NCBI RefSeq assembly: GCF_030272615.1 | Contig: NC_081410.1 | Span: forward strand, 254,865,533-254,929,532 | Length of the DNA: 64,000 bases | Direction of reading: 5' to 3' | From: Cryptomeria japonica | Lineage: Eukaryota; Streptophyta; Pinopsida; Cupressales; Cupressaceae | Part shown: in pieces, positions 1-12,564 of the stretch | How positions within the stretch are numbered: position 1 is the first letter of the stretch | How the letters are laid out: every line of letters starts with the position of its first letter | Made by a program: the position numbers and the translations under genes | Notes under the pieces: model-generated | The model's input: the letters and a program-made list of their open reading frames with translations, nothing else | Told to the model about the DNA's origin: nothing | Databases searched by the model: none

Positions 1-50
1 AGTACTAATACCTTGTTGTAAGGATGTTTGTATCCTTATGTGCGAAGGTA

Positions 51-112
51 TAGATGTTGTTGTTTGTTGTATTGTTGTATGTTGTATGTTGTATGTAGCA
101 TGTAGTATGTGA
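51..112. repeat. TTGTATG-type microsatellite
   Basis: An imperfect run of TTGT, TTGTATG and TATG units. It is non-coding simple sequence. Confidence 0.7.
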
Positions 113-192
113 TCTCCTCTTCAATGGTTGAATCCTTGTCTTGAATGCAACACTTAGCCTTGAATGGAGACTTAGAATGATCAATTACTTGA

Positions 193-229
193 AGGAATGC
201 TTGAATGCTTGAATGCTTGAATGCTTGAG
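193..229. repeat. 8-bp tandem repeat TTGAATGC
   Basis: Three exact copies of TTGAATGC at 201-224, with a degenerate copy before and a partial copy after. Confidence 0.85.
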
Positions 230-860
230 TATAGTTTCCACGCTTTTTCCCTCATATCGAATGAAAGAGGAAAATGTAGTTTATATACTTGTCAATTAGG
301 GCTGATAGACTGATTTTCCTGACCTTAGGCCGACCAGGAAAGATAATTTTCCAATTTGCAAACATAAGGACCCGAAGTCCAAAAGAGACCGGGCCCAAAA
401 TAGGACCCACCTCCCGGGACAACAGGGTGCAAAGGAGGTTCAGGCCAGGGTGCAAGAAAATGCAGTTTTCAGTGTCATAATCAGGTTTCGGGGTCTCCAT
501 TCAGGTTGCGTGTTGCGTCGCCATCGTGAAGACCCAAATGCGGTCGAAATTGCAAGTGTCACAATTTTAGGACAATAATATTACATATTCAAAGTGTCTC
601 TTTTGGAAAAAATAAAGGGGGTTTTCAAAACCCTAAGCACAAAACCAAAATGAAGAACAAGGAAAAAGGATGACATACCTGGGAAAGGTGGAAGGATCTA
701 GAATCAAATTCAAGCAAAAATCCTTCTCTCGTGACCTTAGGTAGCTTGAAATGGAAAAACAAAATCCAAATTATAGGAAAAAATAGATTTAAATCTAGGA
801 ATAAGACTCTAAATCGATTTGTGCAAAGGAACAATAAATAACTCAAAGTATCATAAATAT

Positions 861-1039
861 GTGCAAATTAGGTTTACAAACCTGATTTGTACTTTTCAAG
901 GTGCATTTTGGGTTTATAAACCCGATTTGCACCTTAGGGGCAAAAAGTGGTAAAAGAGGTGTAAATTGGGCTTATGAACTCGATTGACACCAAAAAGTCA
1001 TACTTGGTGTAAGTCAGGTTTATCAACCCGATTTGAACC
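861..1039. repeat. Array of four imperfect hairpins, 34-bp palindromic units
   Basis: Four related units lie at 861-892, 900-933, 958-991 and 1006-1039. The second is the clearest: outer arms GGTGCA and TGCACC, inner arms GGGTTTA and TAAACCC. The others carry compensated or single changes. Spacing is about 40 to 58 bp. Each unit could fold on its own. No coding function is visible. Confidence 0.7.
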
Positions 1040-2981
1040 TGGGTTTCACACTTAGTGAAAAAGGGAACAACTAGGGGAAAAATGCTTGCGATGACATAGA
1101 CGTCTCGTAAAGCATGCATAGAGATTCAAAACCACAAATACGCTAAAATTTGTGGGGTTACCTCAAATTTTTGCAATGCTAAAATTGGGGATAACATAAT
1201 TAAATAATTTTTAATTAGTTAATGTTAATTAAGTCTTCACTTCCACCTCTTCAACTCACACTCACTTCGAGTTCGATTGATTAATTAATTCACTTTGTTG
1301 ATCAATCAATTATGTTTATCTTCATCTTATAATTAGTAGTCTTCTTTTTAATCTTAATCAATTCTTCTCATCTTATCTCATCCATTGATTATCAAATATT
1401 CCCATCAAATCTCCACTGTTGATTGATATCAAAAAATCTATAAAAGCAATCTTGAAACATCATTCATCTCCAACCACAATTTTCAAGCTTTCTTGCGCCC
1501 ATGTTGTGATAATAATGCTAAGAGCAACAATACTATCAAGCTTAGAAAGTGAGAAGAGCACTAGAGGCCAAAGGAAATATTTTTTTCGTTACGGTATTTA
1601 TGATTTTTTTTACTTCCATTTTGATTCTCCATTGTCATGATTTAGAATTCGTTGTCCTTGTTAAGCTTTTTATGGTTGAGCTTAGCATTGAATCACATCG
1701 TTTGAATTTATTGCTTATACATTTTGGCATGCCTGATGCGACCCATGTCTCTTTTAGATTTTTTTTTTTTGAGGTTTTTCAAACCTTATTTTTGCTATTT
1801 TATTCAAAAAATTTAAGACTAACCTTGTGTAGGTAGGGTTTCCAAAGATTTCATCATATCTCTAAAATAGATACCACTTTTTTTATGAAATTTTAGCTTA
1901 AGGTTAAGGATCATCTCAAGAGTCTACAACACAAAAATCAGCCTCGGATCATCATTTTTGAGTGAGATATGATAATTTTATGTTTTTTCATAAATATTTA
2001 ATTTTGGGCACAAATCAGATAATTTATTTTTTTAATTATACTTTTAGACATATCTCAAAATTTTATAGGGGGTTTATTCTTTACACTTTTGATTTCATCA
2101 TCATATAATTAACGTAAGATCAAATCTTTCAAAATTAAGGGTTTTCATAAACCTGCTTTCTAGAATGCAAATAAAGAATTTTTATCTAAAAAATTTATGT
2201 TTTTGGAAATCTCTCAAAATTTTAGCTGAGGTACATCTTCTTTTCATTTTTATATTGGATTGAAAAAATATTGCAAAAAATGGGATCTTATTTGACTAGG
2301 TCAAAAGCAAAAAAAATGAAAAAGTAATTTGTAATGTCCACTTAAGTTAACACTTAGGAAATAGGAACAATTAACTTGAAAAATCAATAGAAAGATACTT
2401 TTTTCCTTAAAGACTTACTTAGCACTAGGAATGACAATCTATGATACCACTTCTGGATGTTATATTATATATTTGATGACAATATCACTACTAACTCTGA
2501 TATGGCAATTGGATATATACAAGGTGATTAAGCCTATATACATAGATAAGATTAAGATTATCTTGATAATATGCATAACTTTATATGAATGTAACTGTAT
2601 TATGCCAAGGGGCTATTGGTTTTTAAATAGATCCAATGAAGGGTATGAATAAGAGATAAAAGGTTTTTGAATGATCCTTAGTTGATTGGGGGATTGGAGG
2701 AGTAATGTTATTAGCAAAGGTAACAATGTTAATATGATGGATATGAGATATTAATTTCAAACATTTTAGAAGGAAGGAAGGTCAATATAATTAATAGAAA
2801 CTAGATCATAAGTCAGTATGATTAATGGAGCTTATTGTAAGATACCGCTTATTAAGCAAAAATACATGATCCTCTCCCTAAATTTGCGATGGAGGATCAT
2901 TTAAGCAATAAAGTCTCAAAGGTGATTAATCAAGGAATACGAATCAAAGGAAGTCAAACAAATATTGAGGCCAATATTAAG

Positions 2982-3142
2982 GGCTGAAGCTATTCTAGCT
3001 CTAAAACAAATATTTCATATAGCGTGATAGCAACGTGTTAGTCAATTGCAGCCATTTATTGTAAAATCGACGGTGTAAAATGTGCGACTAACACGTGTGT
3101 TAGTCAATCCGTACTGCCATTTTGGAGCTAGAATAGACACGT
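2982..3142. mobile_element. MITE-like insertion with 11-bp target duplication
   Basis: A 161-bp segment is flanked by perfect 11-bp direct repeats CCAATATTAAG at 2971-2981 and 3143-3153. Inside it, 17-bp inverted arms at 2990-3006 and 3120-3136 match at 16 positions. A second palindrome at 3086-3105 has 9-bp arms GACTAACAC / GTGTTAGTC and contains CACGTG. An 11-bp duplication suits Mutator-like elements, which usually leave 9-11 bp. The inverted arms stop about 8 bp short of the ends, which is unusual for that class. There is no coding capacity. Confidence 0.6.
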
Positions 3143-3153
3143 CCAATATTAAG

Positions 3154-4500
3154 TGGTTCACAAAGTGCGATTTGAGTACATTAACCAATTTGTTTAAGTC
3201 AAGAGACATGTCTTCCAAACATCCAAAAGATGTTACCTTTCATCCTTATTGGACATCAAATCCATTATCATGAGGCATCGAAGTTGGTTTGTAGTCATAT
3301 TTGTAATATAATATTAATTTAAATATTTCAAGAATATTATTATTGAAAATAAATATTTAATAATTTTAAATAATCATTCGTTGATAAATATTATATTAAT
3401 TAATAAATAATAATTTCTTCTTTTAGGTTATATATAACAATCAAGGCGGGGACATGACATAATTTTGCGATGAACTTATATTTTATTTGCATATATTTTA
3501 TTGCACCATAAGATTATTTTATCATCCTTGAGAGGGTTCTATTATGATTTCTAATATTATAAGAAACCTATTTGTGCAATATACTTCTTTTCTTTGGACT
3601 TTCATATTTGTCATAATGTTCACACACTTGATTTGAAGTTGAAAAATGTAGGTTGGAGTTCATCATATTGGATCAAGGGGTTTAAAACACAATTGGAAAG
3701 CATTAAATCTAGGTACACTTGTTTTAAGACCTCTTATTTGCATTTTAAAAGTGATCATAGTCTTTATTATTTATCACAATAGTGTTTCTTGCTTTAGATC
3801 AACTTGTTTGACGTGTCTTCCACATATTGAAATTGGTTCTAAAATTGATCATACACATTTGGATTTGAGCTTAAAATAAACCCCCTCATCTTTTAATCCT
3901 TAATATTTCCTTATGTAATCTATCCTCTTATGTCCCAATAGTGAACTTGAGTGCACCAAAAATAAGGAATATTGCTTTTTCTTTTTAAGTGGCTTGCCTA
4001 GAGAAGTGATCACTCTAGGAGAATACCTTAACTTTCATGTTCTGACAAAGTATAAATAGTGAGGGTGAATCGAAAGACGCACCTCTTGGAAGTTGAATAT
4101 TGTCATTTTGGGCTAAGCCTCTAAGAAATTTATACCTTGGAGAAGTGAAGGTCGAGAGTGGGTTACACTTTCCTCCCAATTGTTTCACATTATTCTCTTT
4201 CATTTCACAGATTTAGGCCTCAACATACCCTTGTGGTATATAGAGGATACCCCTGGTTAAGCTTGTCAAGCTTATTGTTGAACTTTTTGGCCATTGTTTC
4301 TTGTGCATGTAGGGATTGATAATCCTACTTGAGTAGGCTTGTTGGTGTGTCTTATGTGCTTGAGTGTTTAAATCACCTTCCCTACTTGAAACCAAAAGGG
4401 AACACATGATCCAAATTGAGCCATGGGTTTTTTTGTTTTGCATTTCTTTCTTGTGTGTTTTCATATTTAATATAAAATTACATTAAAATTAAAAAAAAAC
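3154..4500. other. No gene seen
   Basis: AT-rich sequence with only short, unconvincing open frames on either strand. Positions 3300-3430 are almost pure A/T. Confidence 0.5.
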
Positions 4501-7400
4501 CAAAAAATTCAAAACATTTAAAAAAAAAAAAAGTAACATATCTTTTTTTCCAAACATCCATCATTTCCAAGCCATTTGATCAAACCCCCATCCTAAACAT
4601 CCCTAAACATTCATCCCCATTAAAAATCCTCAAAACCACGCATACATTTCTCCAAACAACAAACCCATAGTAAACATTCTCCAGACATCTACATGATAAT
4701 ACACTAACCTTTGAGAACCAATTGAATCTTGTTTAAGAAAATTGGTCCAGTCAAGCATCATCACATTGCCTAAAATTATTCACTATGAACCTCAAGTCAA
4801 ACCAATATGGTCGAAAGATATAAACTTTTTTTAATACCATAGGACCAAAGGACATAAAAATTTTGATTGCTCAAAATTAAAAAATCTCATTCAAGATCTT
4901 ATAGATTGAGATGACATTAGTACTATTGAAGAACATCCTAATAATTCACCTAATGAGGAATTAGGCATACGTCACTTGATACTTTTTCCAAGCTTGGTTA
5001 AAATCATCTACCTATGTCTAGAAATGACTCATTCCAAAACAATTACACCAATGACATATCTACCTCATGCGATTACATAACAGGCCATCCAAAAGAAATT
5101 GGCCCATAAGTAGCCTCCATCTTTCCTACCATTCCCTTATCCCCTAAACCTACACAACAAAAATCCATGTCATCTTCATCAAACAATACATCTAATGATG
5201 ACACCTTTCGACTTTACCCCCAAGGTCTATCCATAATAGAATTTCAATTTAATCCATTTCTTCATACAAATCCCTTATACAATTCAAAAATCCTAGATCC
5301 AATGCCACCATATGCTTCTTTCCCAATCAAACCTACTTCAGAGAGTCTCATTCAAAATCCATTCTTTTCATGCCAAAGTGTTCAATCCTTCCAAGAATCC
5401 CCCATACACATCCAAACACATACCCCATCATTAGAATTGGATCCATGTCAAGAGGATAACACAAAGTACAAAGAAACAAGTCCTAAAATGAATCAAGATC
5501 AATTTACCAAAAACCTTCCATTCCATCCAAATTTTTACCAAGATCCCATCTCTCAAGAGTCTTATGATGATCACCTCATCCCTTTTTATTCTATTTGAGA
5601 CAATCCCCTTACATATCGAGAGTGAATTATTCTTCTAATACCCATTCATAATTCACATCCTAAGAAAGATCATGATATCCTTTCCATCCCATCCAATGAT
5701 CTCATTCAAAATCAAGAGAAAAACATAAATTCCAATGATCCTCTTCCAAGTAAAGATCAAATTATCCCTTCATTTTCATGTAATGATAGTAATCCTCCTC
5801 ATGATCACATTACACCTATCCAAGTTATTCTTTAACCCCTTACATATCACATTGGCTCCTCCACTTTCATCTAATTTGGTTTACTTCATCAACTTATCAT
5901 TCCTTCCATACCATATCCTTCTCAAAATGGAATCACATCTTATTTTAAAAGAAACAAGTATCCCATTGGTTAAAAGATTTGTCAAAACATGTATTATCAA
6001 GGCAAGTGTTATGAATCCATGAACAAGGTGTATTATAACCCCTTCCTATCAAATCAAATCTCAATTATCATGGCCTTGGCTACATAGCTCAATCTCAAAA
6101 TGTTGGTATCCCTACTAGATCCATATCCATCCATCTAAATCCAAATGTACACATCCCCCTTCATCCCTTCTATTAATCTTAGGTATTTATATCCCAAAAT
6201 CAAATCCTTCATCCCTTCCATCCATCTTAAGTCCATATATCCCTCCATCAACTATCCATATCACTCCTAGCTCACAATCCAATTACCTTGTCATATATTA
6301 ATATTAGTGAAGGAATACATCTTTGATCACCTTCCAACCATCCATAAACATAAACCTATCCAAAATATTTTCATATCATTCCTATCCACCCATGAATCTA
6401 GTGCTCTTGGAAGCAATTTGAATGCCAAGCATAAAATTCAAAATTCCAAAAATCAACATACATGCAAAAATAAACATGCCCTATCTAAAAGACATGTAAA
6501 AACAAAAAATTGATCCAAAGGCAAAAATAAATATGCAAAAAACCACAAAGGACCATTAAGCAAAAAGAATAATTTAAAACCATGTGGATTCCCAACTTTT
6601 GCATAGAAGCAATGCATTCCAAAGAACCACAATGGAAATAAATATTAAAAATCATGTTGATTCCTAAGTTGCTCCTAGAATCACTACATCATAAATAAAT
6701 AAAAAAATTGACACCCAAACTTTCTATTTTGAAGGCTTCCTTCATTCCTCTATTCCCCATCCACCACCTATCTACATCCATATCCCCTTTCTTGCCTTTG
6801 ATTTTGACAAGGTTAAGGATATCCATAAGCATCATACATCCTATCCACTTCACCTTATCCAAACCCTTAATTTGTATCCCTTATCTTATCCATTTCTTAC
6901 TTCCATCATCCATAATCACCTTTGATCTTGCTTATCCTATCTTCAACCTATGGAAATCCATCCCTCAATATTGATCAAAATTAAGGACATAAAATGTAAA
7001 ACATGTTTTAAGAAACCTTTTGACATGTCCATTCCTATGGATCACTTTCCATTCAATGCATCATGACATCACCTTAAATGCCCATATCTAGTCCCTTGGA
7101 TTGGATAAACATGTTATCCCATCATGATATAGTCCTTGGCTAACAAATCAACTCCGATTCCATAATAAGCTACCTTCATCCTTCACTAATTCATTCAGAA
7201 TTTTTCATGCCTTGCTAGACATTTGAGGCAAAAAAATACAATCTTGATTGAGGATAATCCTAATATATGTCTTATACCTTAATCAACGATTTGGACATAT
7301 TTGACAAAGTCAAAATATTCCAAAAAAATCCAAAACAATAAAAATTCTAAAAAGTCAAAAAAATAAAATAAAAATAAAATCAAAAAATCTCAAAAACAAA
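4500..7400 (+). other. CATCC-rich, strand-biased low-complexity region
   Basis: The plus strand is strongly biased to C over G, with very frequent CATCC, ATCCA and CCCAT words, and is bounded by A-rich tracts near 4480-4535 and 7315-7410. Long but broken plus-strand frames encode peptides rich in Pro, Ser, Ile, His and Asn. This may be a non-domain spacer of an old LTR retrotransposon, but no protease, reverse transcriptase or integrase motif appears, so this is a guess. Confidence 0.4.
5167..5598 (+). CDS. Hypothetical 143-residue ORF, low complexity
   Basis: This is the longest open frame of the CATCC-rich region. It starts with MSSSSNN and ends in DDHLIPFYSI before a TGA. The product is rich in Ser, Pro, Asn, Gln and aromatic residues and has no recognisable domain, signal peptide or membrane segment. 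Its length may simply reflect the lack of G in the local sequence, because stop codons TAG and TGA need G. The frame before the Met is not clearly blocked, so the start is uncertain. I do not recognise it; an unconserved retroelement spacer is as likely as a gene. Confidence 0.25.
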   Translation: MSSSSNNTSNDDTFRLYPQGLSIIEFQFNPFLHTNPLYNSKILDPMPPYASFPIKPTSESLIQNPFFSCQSVQSFQESPIHIQTHTPSLELDPCQEDNTKYKETSPKMNQDQFTKNLPFHPNFYQDPISQESYDDHLIPFYSI

Positions 7401-8371
7401 ATCCATCATCCATAATAAAATATCTCTTTCTAAGTTATTTTATAAGTTACTAACACTTTGAGTAGACACAAACATGACATCATGCAAAACATTGAGCTTG
7501 AAAAATCACACATCAAGAGACAAACTACTGAGTTAGCCTACAACCTAACTGATCAGCTGCATATCATTTTTATCATCCTTATCAAACAACATGCCTTTAT
7601 AGATACATCATTCCTAGAATAGGCACCCTATTAGATATCATGCACTAACGAATACATATTTCCTATTATGGGTATCCTATCAAAAAATCATCCTTATCAT
7701 CAAATCAAGAAATGCTTATCTTTGGCAAGAAGATCTAAATGGTTGTTGACCCATTTGGTCTAGTGAATCTTTTTTTATTTTTTTATTTGTCTTATATCAT
7801 GTTCCGATGCTACTCAAGGATATCCACAAGTGATTAGAGGAGAGAGGATGGATCATGATTTTTATCTATGATTTCTATTTGCAATTTCTTTTGACAATAT
7901 TTATAGGGCAACTAAGTTCCTTGTGTGTGATGGGGGTTCCATGTGGCATAATATGAACAAATAATACAAGTCAAAGGTTCATCTAACACTTTCTTACATA
8001 AGCATTAACATCCTTTGTGATTACTTCCTCACATATTCCAGCATGGATCTATTGTTGCTAGTACAAGTCAAGGAATTCCTTGTTTGCAACGTGTTTATCT
8101 ATACAAAGGGATGGTCCTCACCTATTTCTAATGTTGAACCATTTAGACAAAATGTTAGAATGAATTTCAATTTTTCACTTTATTCCTCTTTATTTGAATA
8201 TGTGTAAAATGCTATGTTAAATGAAATTGGATCTTACCTTGCAATAAGGCATATCTACTACTTGTATAATTACAATTTGGTTTCATGTTATTAACCCTTA
8301 TTGTGAAGTCAAAGGGGGTTCCTACCCTAAAAAATAATAAATCTGGCAGGTCAAACCAATTTGAGTTGCAT
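7401..8371. other. No gene seen
   Basis: AT-rich sequence with no long frame and no motif that I recognise on either strand. Confidence 0.5.
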
Positions 8372-9475
8372 GATACTCCCTAGAATAACTTTGCCATTGT
8401 TGTCCTTGTGGACCCTTCTCCTTCTTCTATCAAGCCCAAAATAGTCTCATTTAAGAAACCCCTAGTTGATGTTTATATTTCCTATATTGACGAGTGTGCT
8501 ACTCCACCTAACTTCTCCGATCAAGACTATGTCCCCTATTCATCCCCTCTCAATTGAATCCCTCCCCACTCCTTGAGCGCCCCCCCCCCCCCCCCTCTTA
8601 ATATTTACCCATCAAGGAGGGGACCTTTGTTAATTTTCCCTCCCATAGTCAATTTCATCTTCCAAAAGATAACGATCATTTTACTATAGGGGTCATTCTA
8701 CCCATAGTCCTCAAAATCCCATTTCCTCAAGCCCAATAGAGTTTATTTACAAATCTTGTAGCCTACTAGAGAATAAAATCGATGCTTTGCACAAGGAAAT
8801 TAATATATAAAATGATATTATTAAGTATAAAATTTCCCAATAAAATATTTCCAAGAGAAAAATATAAATATTTGAGTCCCTCTCCTTGGCTAAATCTCTT
8901 GAATGGAAAAATGAGGAGATTGATAAAGATATTTAGGATTATCTCAAAATCCCAAGTGAGAAATTTGATAAGTGGGATTGTCTTGAAAAGGGTGTGGAGG
9001 ATGTTAAGAATGTGGTTAGAAACTTTGATAAGTGGAGACAAATGAGAAGTATGTGGAGTCCCTCAAAGTGAATCAAGAGAATATCCTCATAAACATGAAG
9101 GAAATTGTTGCTTATAGTAAAAGACTCGATAAAAAAAAAACTACAATTACTCTTCAAGTTTTCTAAGAAGAGCTAGAGAAAAGGAAACTTAAAAACCTGG
9201 TGGAAATGATTATTTCTTGGGCTATTCTTGCCCTTCTTGGCCTAGCTAATAAAACCCACAATAAAAAGGATTCCAAAGGTATACCTATCACTTAGCCTGA
9301 TATTCCTCTAATCAATGATGATGAGTAGAGTGTATTTCTTAAGAAGGTTTCATTTGAGGCAAAGTTAGAGTTCCTTAATCATGAGTGGAAAGCCATTAAT
9401 AGGATGAAACTTTTTGTTGATATGTAGATGTCTCTACTAATTCTAGTGATTGCTCCTAGGAATTTTTTTTTTTTT
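8372..9475 (+). pseudogene. Decayed coding remnant, helical Lys/Glu-rich protein
   Basis: No long ORF survives, but plus-strand pieces read coherently across several frames. One near 8380-8560 reads like a protein segment (DPSPSSIKPKIVSFKKPLVD). Others at 8900-9160 and 9160-9440 are rich in Lys, Glu and Leu, as in a helical or coiled protein, with stops replacing likely Gln or Trp codons. A 16-base C run at 8580-8595 interrupts the remnant. It may be a gag-like or ORF1-like retroelement relic. No catalytic motif is present, so the assignment is weak. Confidence 0.3.
8580..8595. repeat. C16 homopolymer
   Basis: A run of 16 C residues, preceded by GAGCG and followed by TCTTA. Its exact length may be affected by sequencing or assembly error. 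Confidence 0.8.
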
Positions 9476-10304
9476 TTTAACTTCAATTCTTCTTTAACCT
9501 CACTCTTAGTAAGACTTGTTTTGGTATCCTCTATGGTTGTTATGTATTGGATTTGGGGCATTTTTTTGTGTTTATCTTAATCAAAATTTGGGAATATTTA
9601 AACTCTTTACATACATTCACACACACAAAGAGAGAGATGTATGTATGTATATAAATGTAATGGTGAAAATTATATACATATGCTTGTTTCCTTTGTGTTT
9701 TAGGTCCATTTCAATTAGAATACCTTCCATGCAATGACTAATCTATATGAGGCATATATGGTAGGAATTTGATTTGTGAATTCACCATAAGATGATCCTA
9801 TTATCACCCATTCCTAAAAATAGATCTTAATTCTATATACCCATTCATAAAATCATAACAAATCATTGAAAGAAAAATATTGATCCAAGTCATTTCCATA
9901 GTCATGGATCTAAACCCTAAACTTTCAAAATTTAAATTTGAAATAAATCCCATCAAATTTCCTCTTACTAGCTATTGTGAGCCTATCTACTACACATTTA
10001 TTTGATTTGTGAGCTATGTTGTATTTTGAGACATTCATCCATTCATTTGAAATAATCTGGGATAACTATCAAAGTTTTTTCATAGAGAATTAATGAGAGA
10101 ATTATAACAACATTATCAAAACATAGCATTTCATAAATCATCCAAGGTTTATTATGCACTCACTTATCCTCAATCCTTGTTCCAAGTTATAGAATTGATC
10201 AAACTAGAGGTTTGACTAAGGTGAATGTGACCCTTTCAATTTAATAGATTCTCAATTTACTTCTAAATATTATTAATCATTACTCAAATTCAAATATATA
10301 TTTT
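9476..10304. other. No gene seen; short microsatellite
   Basis: AT-rich spacer. An (AC)n, (AG)n, (TATG)n mixed microsatellite lies at about 9617-9655. Frames are short and show no family resemblance. Confidence 0.5.
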
Positions 10305-12095
10305 TTGGGTCGGTAATATATAGATTTTATTAATATTGAGAAAAAGATTACAATAGGTAATATACATCCACCCCGACCATTAAAAAATAGACCATACACC
10401 CGATCAAGGTCTGGAAATATCACAAAATACCCAAAAATTCATCCCAAAAACCATCAAAACAAGCATATTAACTTCTCGAGAATAGTCAAAGTTCAAACAT
10501 TGAATGATTTACATATTCACAACCCTACACATATAGATTACCAGCAGGCTAAAGAAATACTATAAGAAACAATGCAATTTAAGATTTGGCTCAGAGTCAT
10601 CCTAGAACCTGGACAATTCAAGCACCATGTCCATAGTTCTCTTCCTCGGTCTCAGCTCATGACCCTCCTCCACCTTGATCACCTCATTCACCACCCTTAA
10701 CACAGTTTCCACTCTCATCAATTCAACAAAAGTCTTCAAAGCCTTTTAGCCCCATTTAAAAAGATCCTTGAATCTTGCTTTCATTTAATCCTCTTGCCAT
10801 TGAAAAAAGGGTATGTAATTCATTGGTGCCTCCACTCCTTTAGAGACATCAATACCCACTCCCGAAATTTACCATTCGAAGATAGAGTCCATGCCCAATA
10901 GATACTCTTATGAAATGAGATCTTTCAAAATCTTTTTCACCTTGTCCATCGAATCCTCAAATTCTAGACCTCATGCTACAATTAGGTAATATATCTCCAT
11001 GTTTGTCCTATATCTATGGCCTATATGTGCAATCTCTTCCCTCATGATTAACTTCACCGCCTCCACCAATATTTCATCCTTGAACAGAAAAAGATCCTGC
11101 AACCGTTTGTCTGTGACCCTAGCCACAAAGGGGACTAACTTCTTCTATATTTTCAGTGTAAAGCTCACCTCCATTGCTTGGAGAACTACAATAACACTAC
11201 CTTCACAACCTTGTTCACTCTTCAATCTAGTCTCTAGAGGAGACACAAGAAAACTAAATAGAGACTTTACACACTGACTTTTAATAGCCTACAATTTAAT
11301 CAACAAATCAACACCACCATACCCAACTCCAACATCCTTCATCACTGACAATTTCCATTTTCATCAATGCATTATCATAAATGCATTGTCATAATTGTAC
11401 AAAAATTCCTTGCTAATCAATGTGGCAATAACTCCACCACCATACCGAGCCAATTAGCTTGGATAACTTCCACCTCTTCGTACATGCTCGAATCTAGGAT
11501 TGTCCATAAAATCATACTCTGCCACCACATCATCTGTTTGTAGATTACAAAAAAATCTTCAAGGTGATATTCCTGCAACACATTGAATGATGTGGCCCAT
11601 TTAGACAACACATCAACCACCTCATTCCTAGACCTTCGCACATGAGAGACTTTGAAGTCTCTAAAAAAAATTTAAATCATATTTAATTTTTTTAACATAA
11701 TTATTTAAGAACCATGCATGCGTTTCTCCTTTTATAATTGCATTTATAATTATCAATGAATCCCCTTCCAAATTAATATTTTTAAATCCCAATTTCAAAC
11801 CCCATTTTATTGCCAAAAGAGCTGCCTGAACCCCTACTTCATTGTTCGTGCCCTTCTCCAGTCTTTGAGCTCCCAATGCTAAAATATTTCCATGCCAATC
11901 CCTAAACACCACCCCTGCACCTGAATCATCTAGATTACCTTTTATGCATGATCAAAATTTTCCTTAATCCACCCTTCCTCCAGTCCCATTGATATTTAAT
12001 CTATACCCTTGTTGATAGCAAAGACAAATCATCCCATCTAGGCCCATGAATGAGCCAAGACAATTGGATTCTAATAGCCCATTTTCTATTACATC
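10305..12095 (-). mobile_element. 5'-truncated LINE (non-LTR retrotransposon), 3' end
   Basis: Read on the minus strand, this is the tail of a plant LINE: an RNase H domain (11,417-11,912), then a decayed 3' stretch, then a terminal segment with AATAAAA and a CCGACCCAAAAAA end near 10,305. LINEs copy by target-primed reverse transcription and are often 5' truncated. The reverse transcriptase and endonuclease domains are absent. I could not find a clear target duplication. The right boundary is only approximate, set by where the RNase H homology fades. Confidence 0.7.
11417..11935 (-). pseudogene. LINE RNase H domain (RVT_3 type), broken
   Basis: The frame at 11,661-11,912 contains GAGVVFRDWHGN, then GTNNEVGVQAALLAI and LEGDSLIIINAI. 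These are the standard blocks of the plant LINE RNase H fold, which removes RNA from the RNA:DNA hybrid. In NNEVGVQA the Glu corresponds to the conserved catalytic acid, and the Asp of EGDS to the next. The domain continues after a stop into 11,417-11,641, where RRSRNEVVDVLSKWA matches the usual HV-R-N-AD--LA end with the catalytic Asp displaced. Stops and a frameshift make it non-functional. There is no cellular-gene context. Confidence 0.75.
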
Positions 12096-12564
12096 AATCC
12101 TAAGACTTACAATTTATATTTGTGCATTAGTTCAAGTCTATGCTACTAGAGATCATGTCCCCACTCATGCATAAGTGAAGTAGATGAAATAAGTTTTAGT
12201 TAAAAAATTCTATGATATTTATTTGATCAATTCTAAAATCCTATTCTGTGGTGGATTAATTTTTATGTATCTTTAATATCACTTTCTCATCTCTAGAATC
12301 CAACTAAGTGTCACATTTTAATTCATTAAATTTAGTGTTTATTGCTTCGAGACCCAATTTTTATCCTAGGTCAAAAGTATTTACCATTGAAATTCAATCA
12401 ATTTTTCTAGGTTATTTCATGTAAAGGGTGCATTGATTTCTTTACATTGATTGTTGAACCTAAATTTCTTACATGTACTAAGTTTTTGGCCTTATGATTT
12501 GTGCATGTTTTTTGTAGCTATACCTTGATGAGTGCTAAAAAATGACATTTGAAATCATAGTTTA
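12096..12564. other. No gene seen
   Basis: AT-rich spacer between the LINE remnant and the LTR that starts near 12,565. No feature is supported. Confidence 0.5.

Larger units (their letters stand above)
1..2450. other. Unassigned AT-rich sequence, no gene seen
   Basis: I find no convincing coding region here; the open frames are short and resemble no family I know. The stretch holds two short tandem repeats near its left end and a hairpin array at 861-1039, listed separately. Positions 1190-1240 and 1270-1400 are rich in AATTAATTAA-type sequence, a composition also seen in the LTRs at 12,565-14,060 and 50,433-51,563, so an old LTR may lie here. I could not find its ends. Confidence 0.5.

Noticed and set aside
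2436-2460. TGATACCACTTCTGG-like word resembling a reverse primer-binding site next to an LTR
   Set aside because: Only 8-9 bases match the tRNA-Met site, the remainder differs, and I found no LTR end or partner beside it.
9476-10304. Small genes in the 60-73 codon frames near the microsatellite
   Set aside because: Low-complexity, AT-driven frames without any conserved pattern.
10285-12130. Target duplication of the LINE
   Set aside because: The flanks (AAATATATA and ATTTATATTTG) share only A/T words; no convincing direct repeat.
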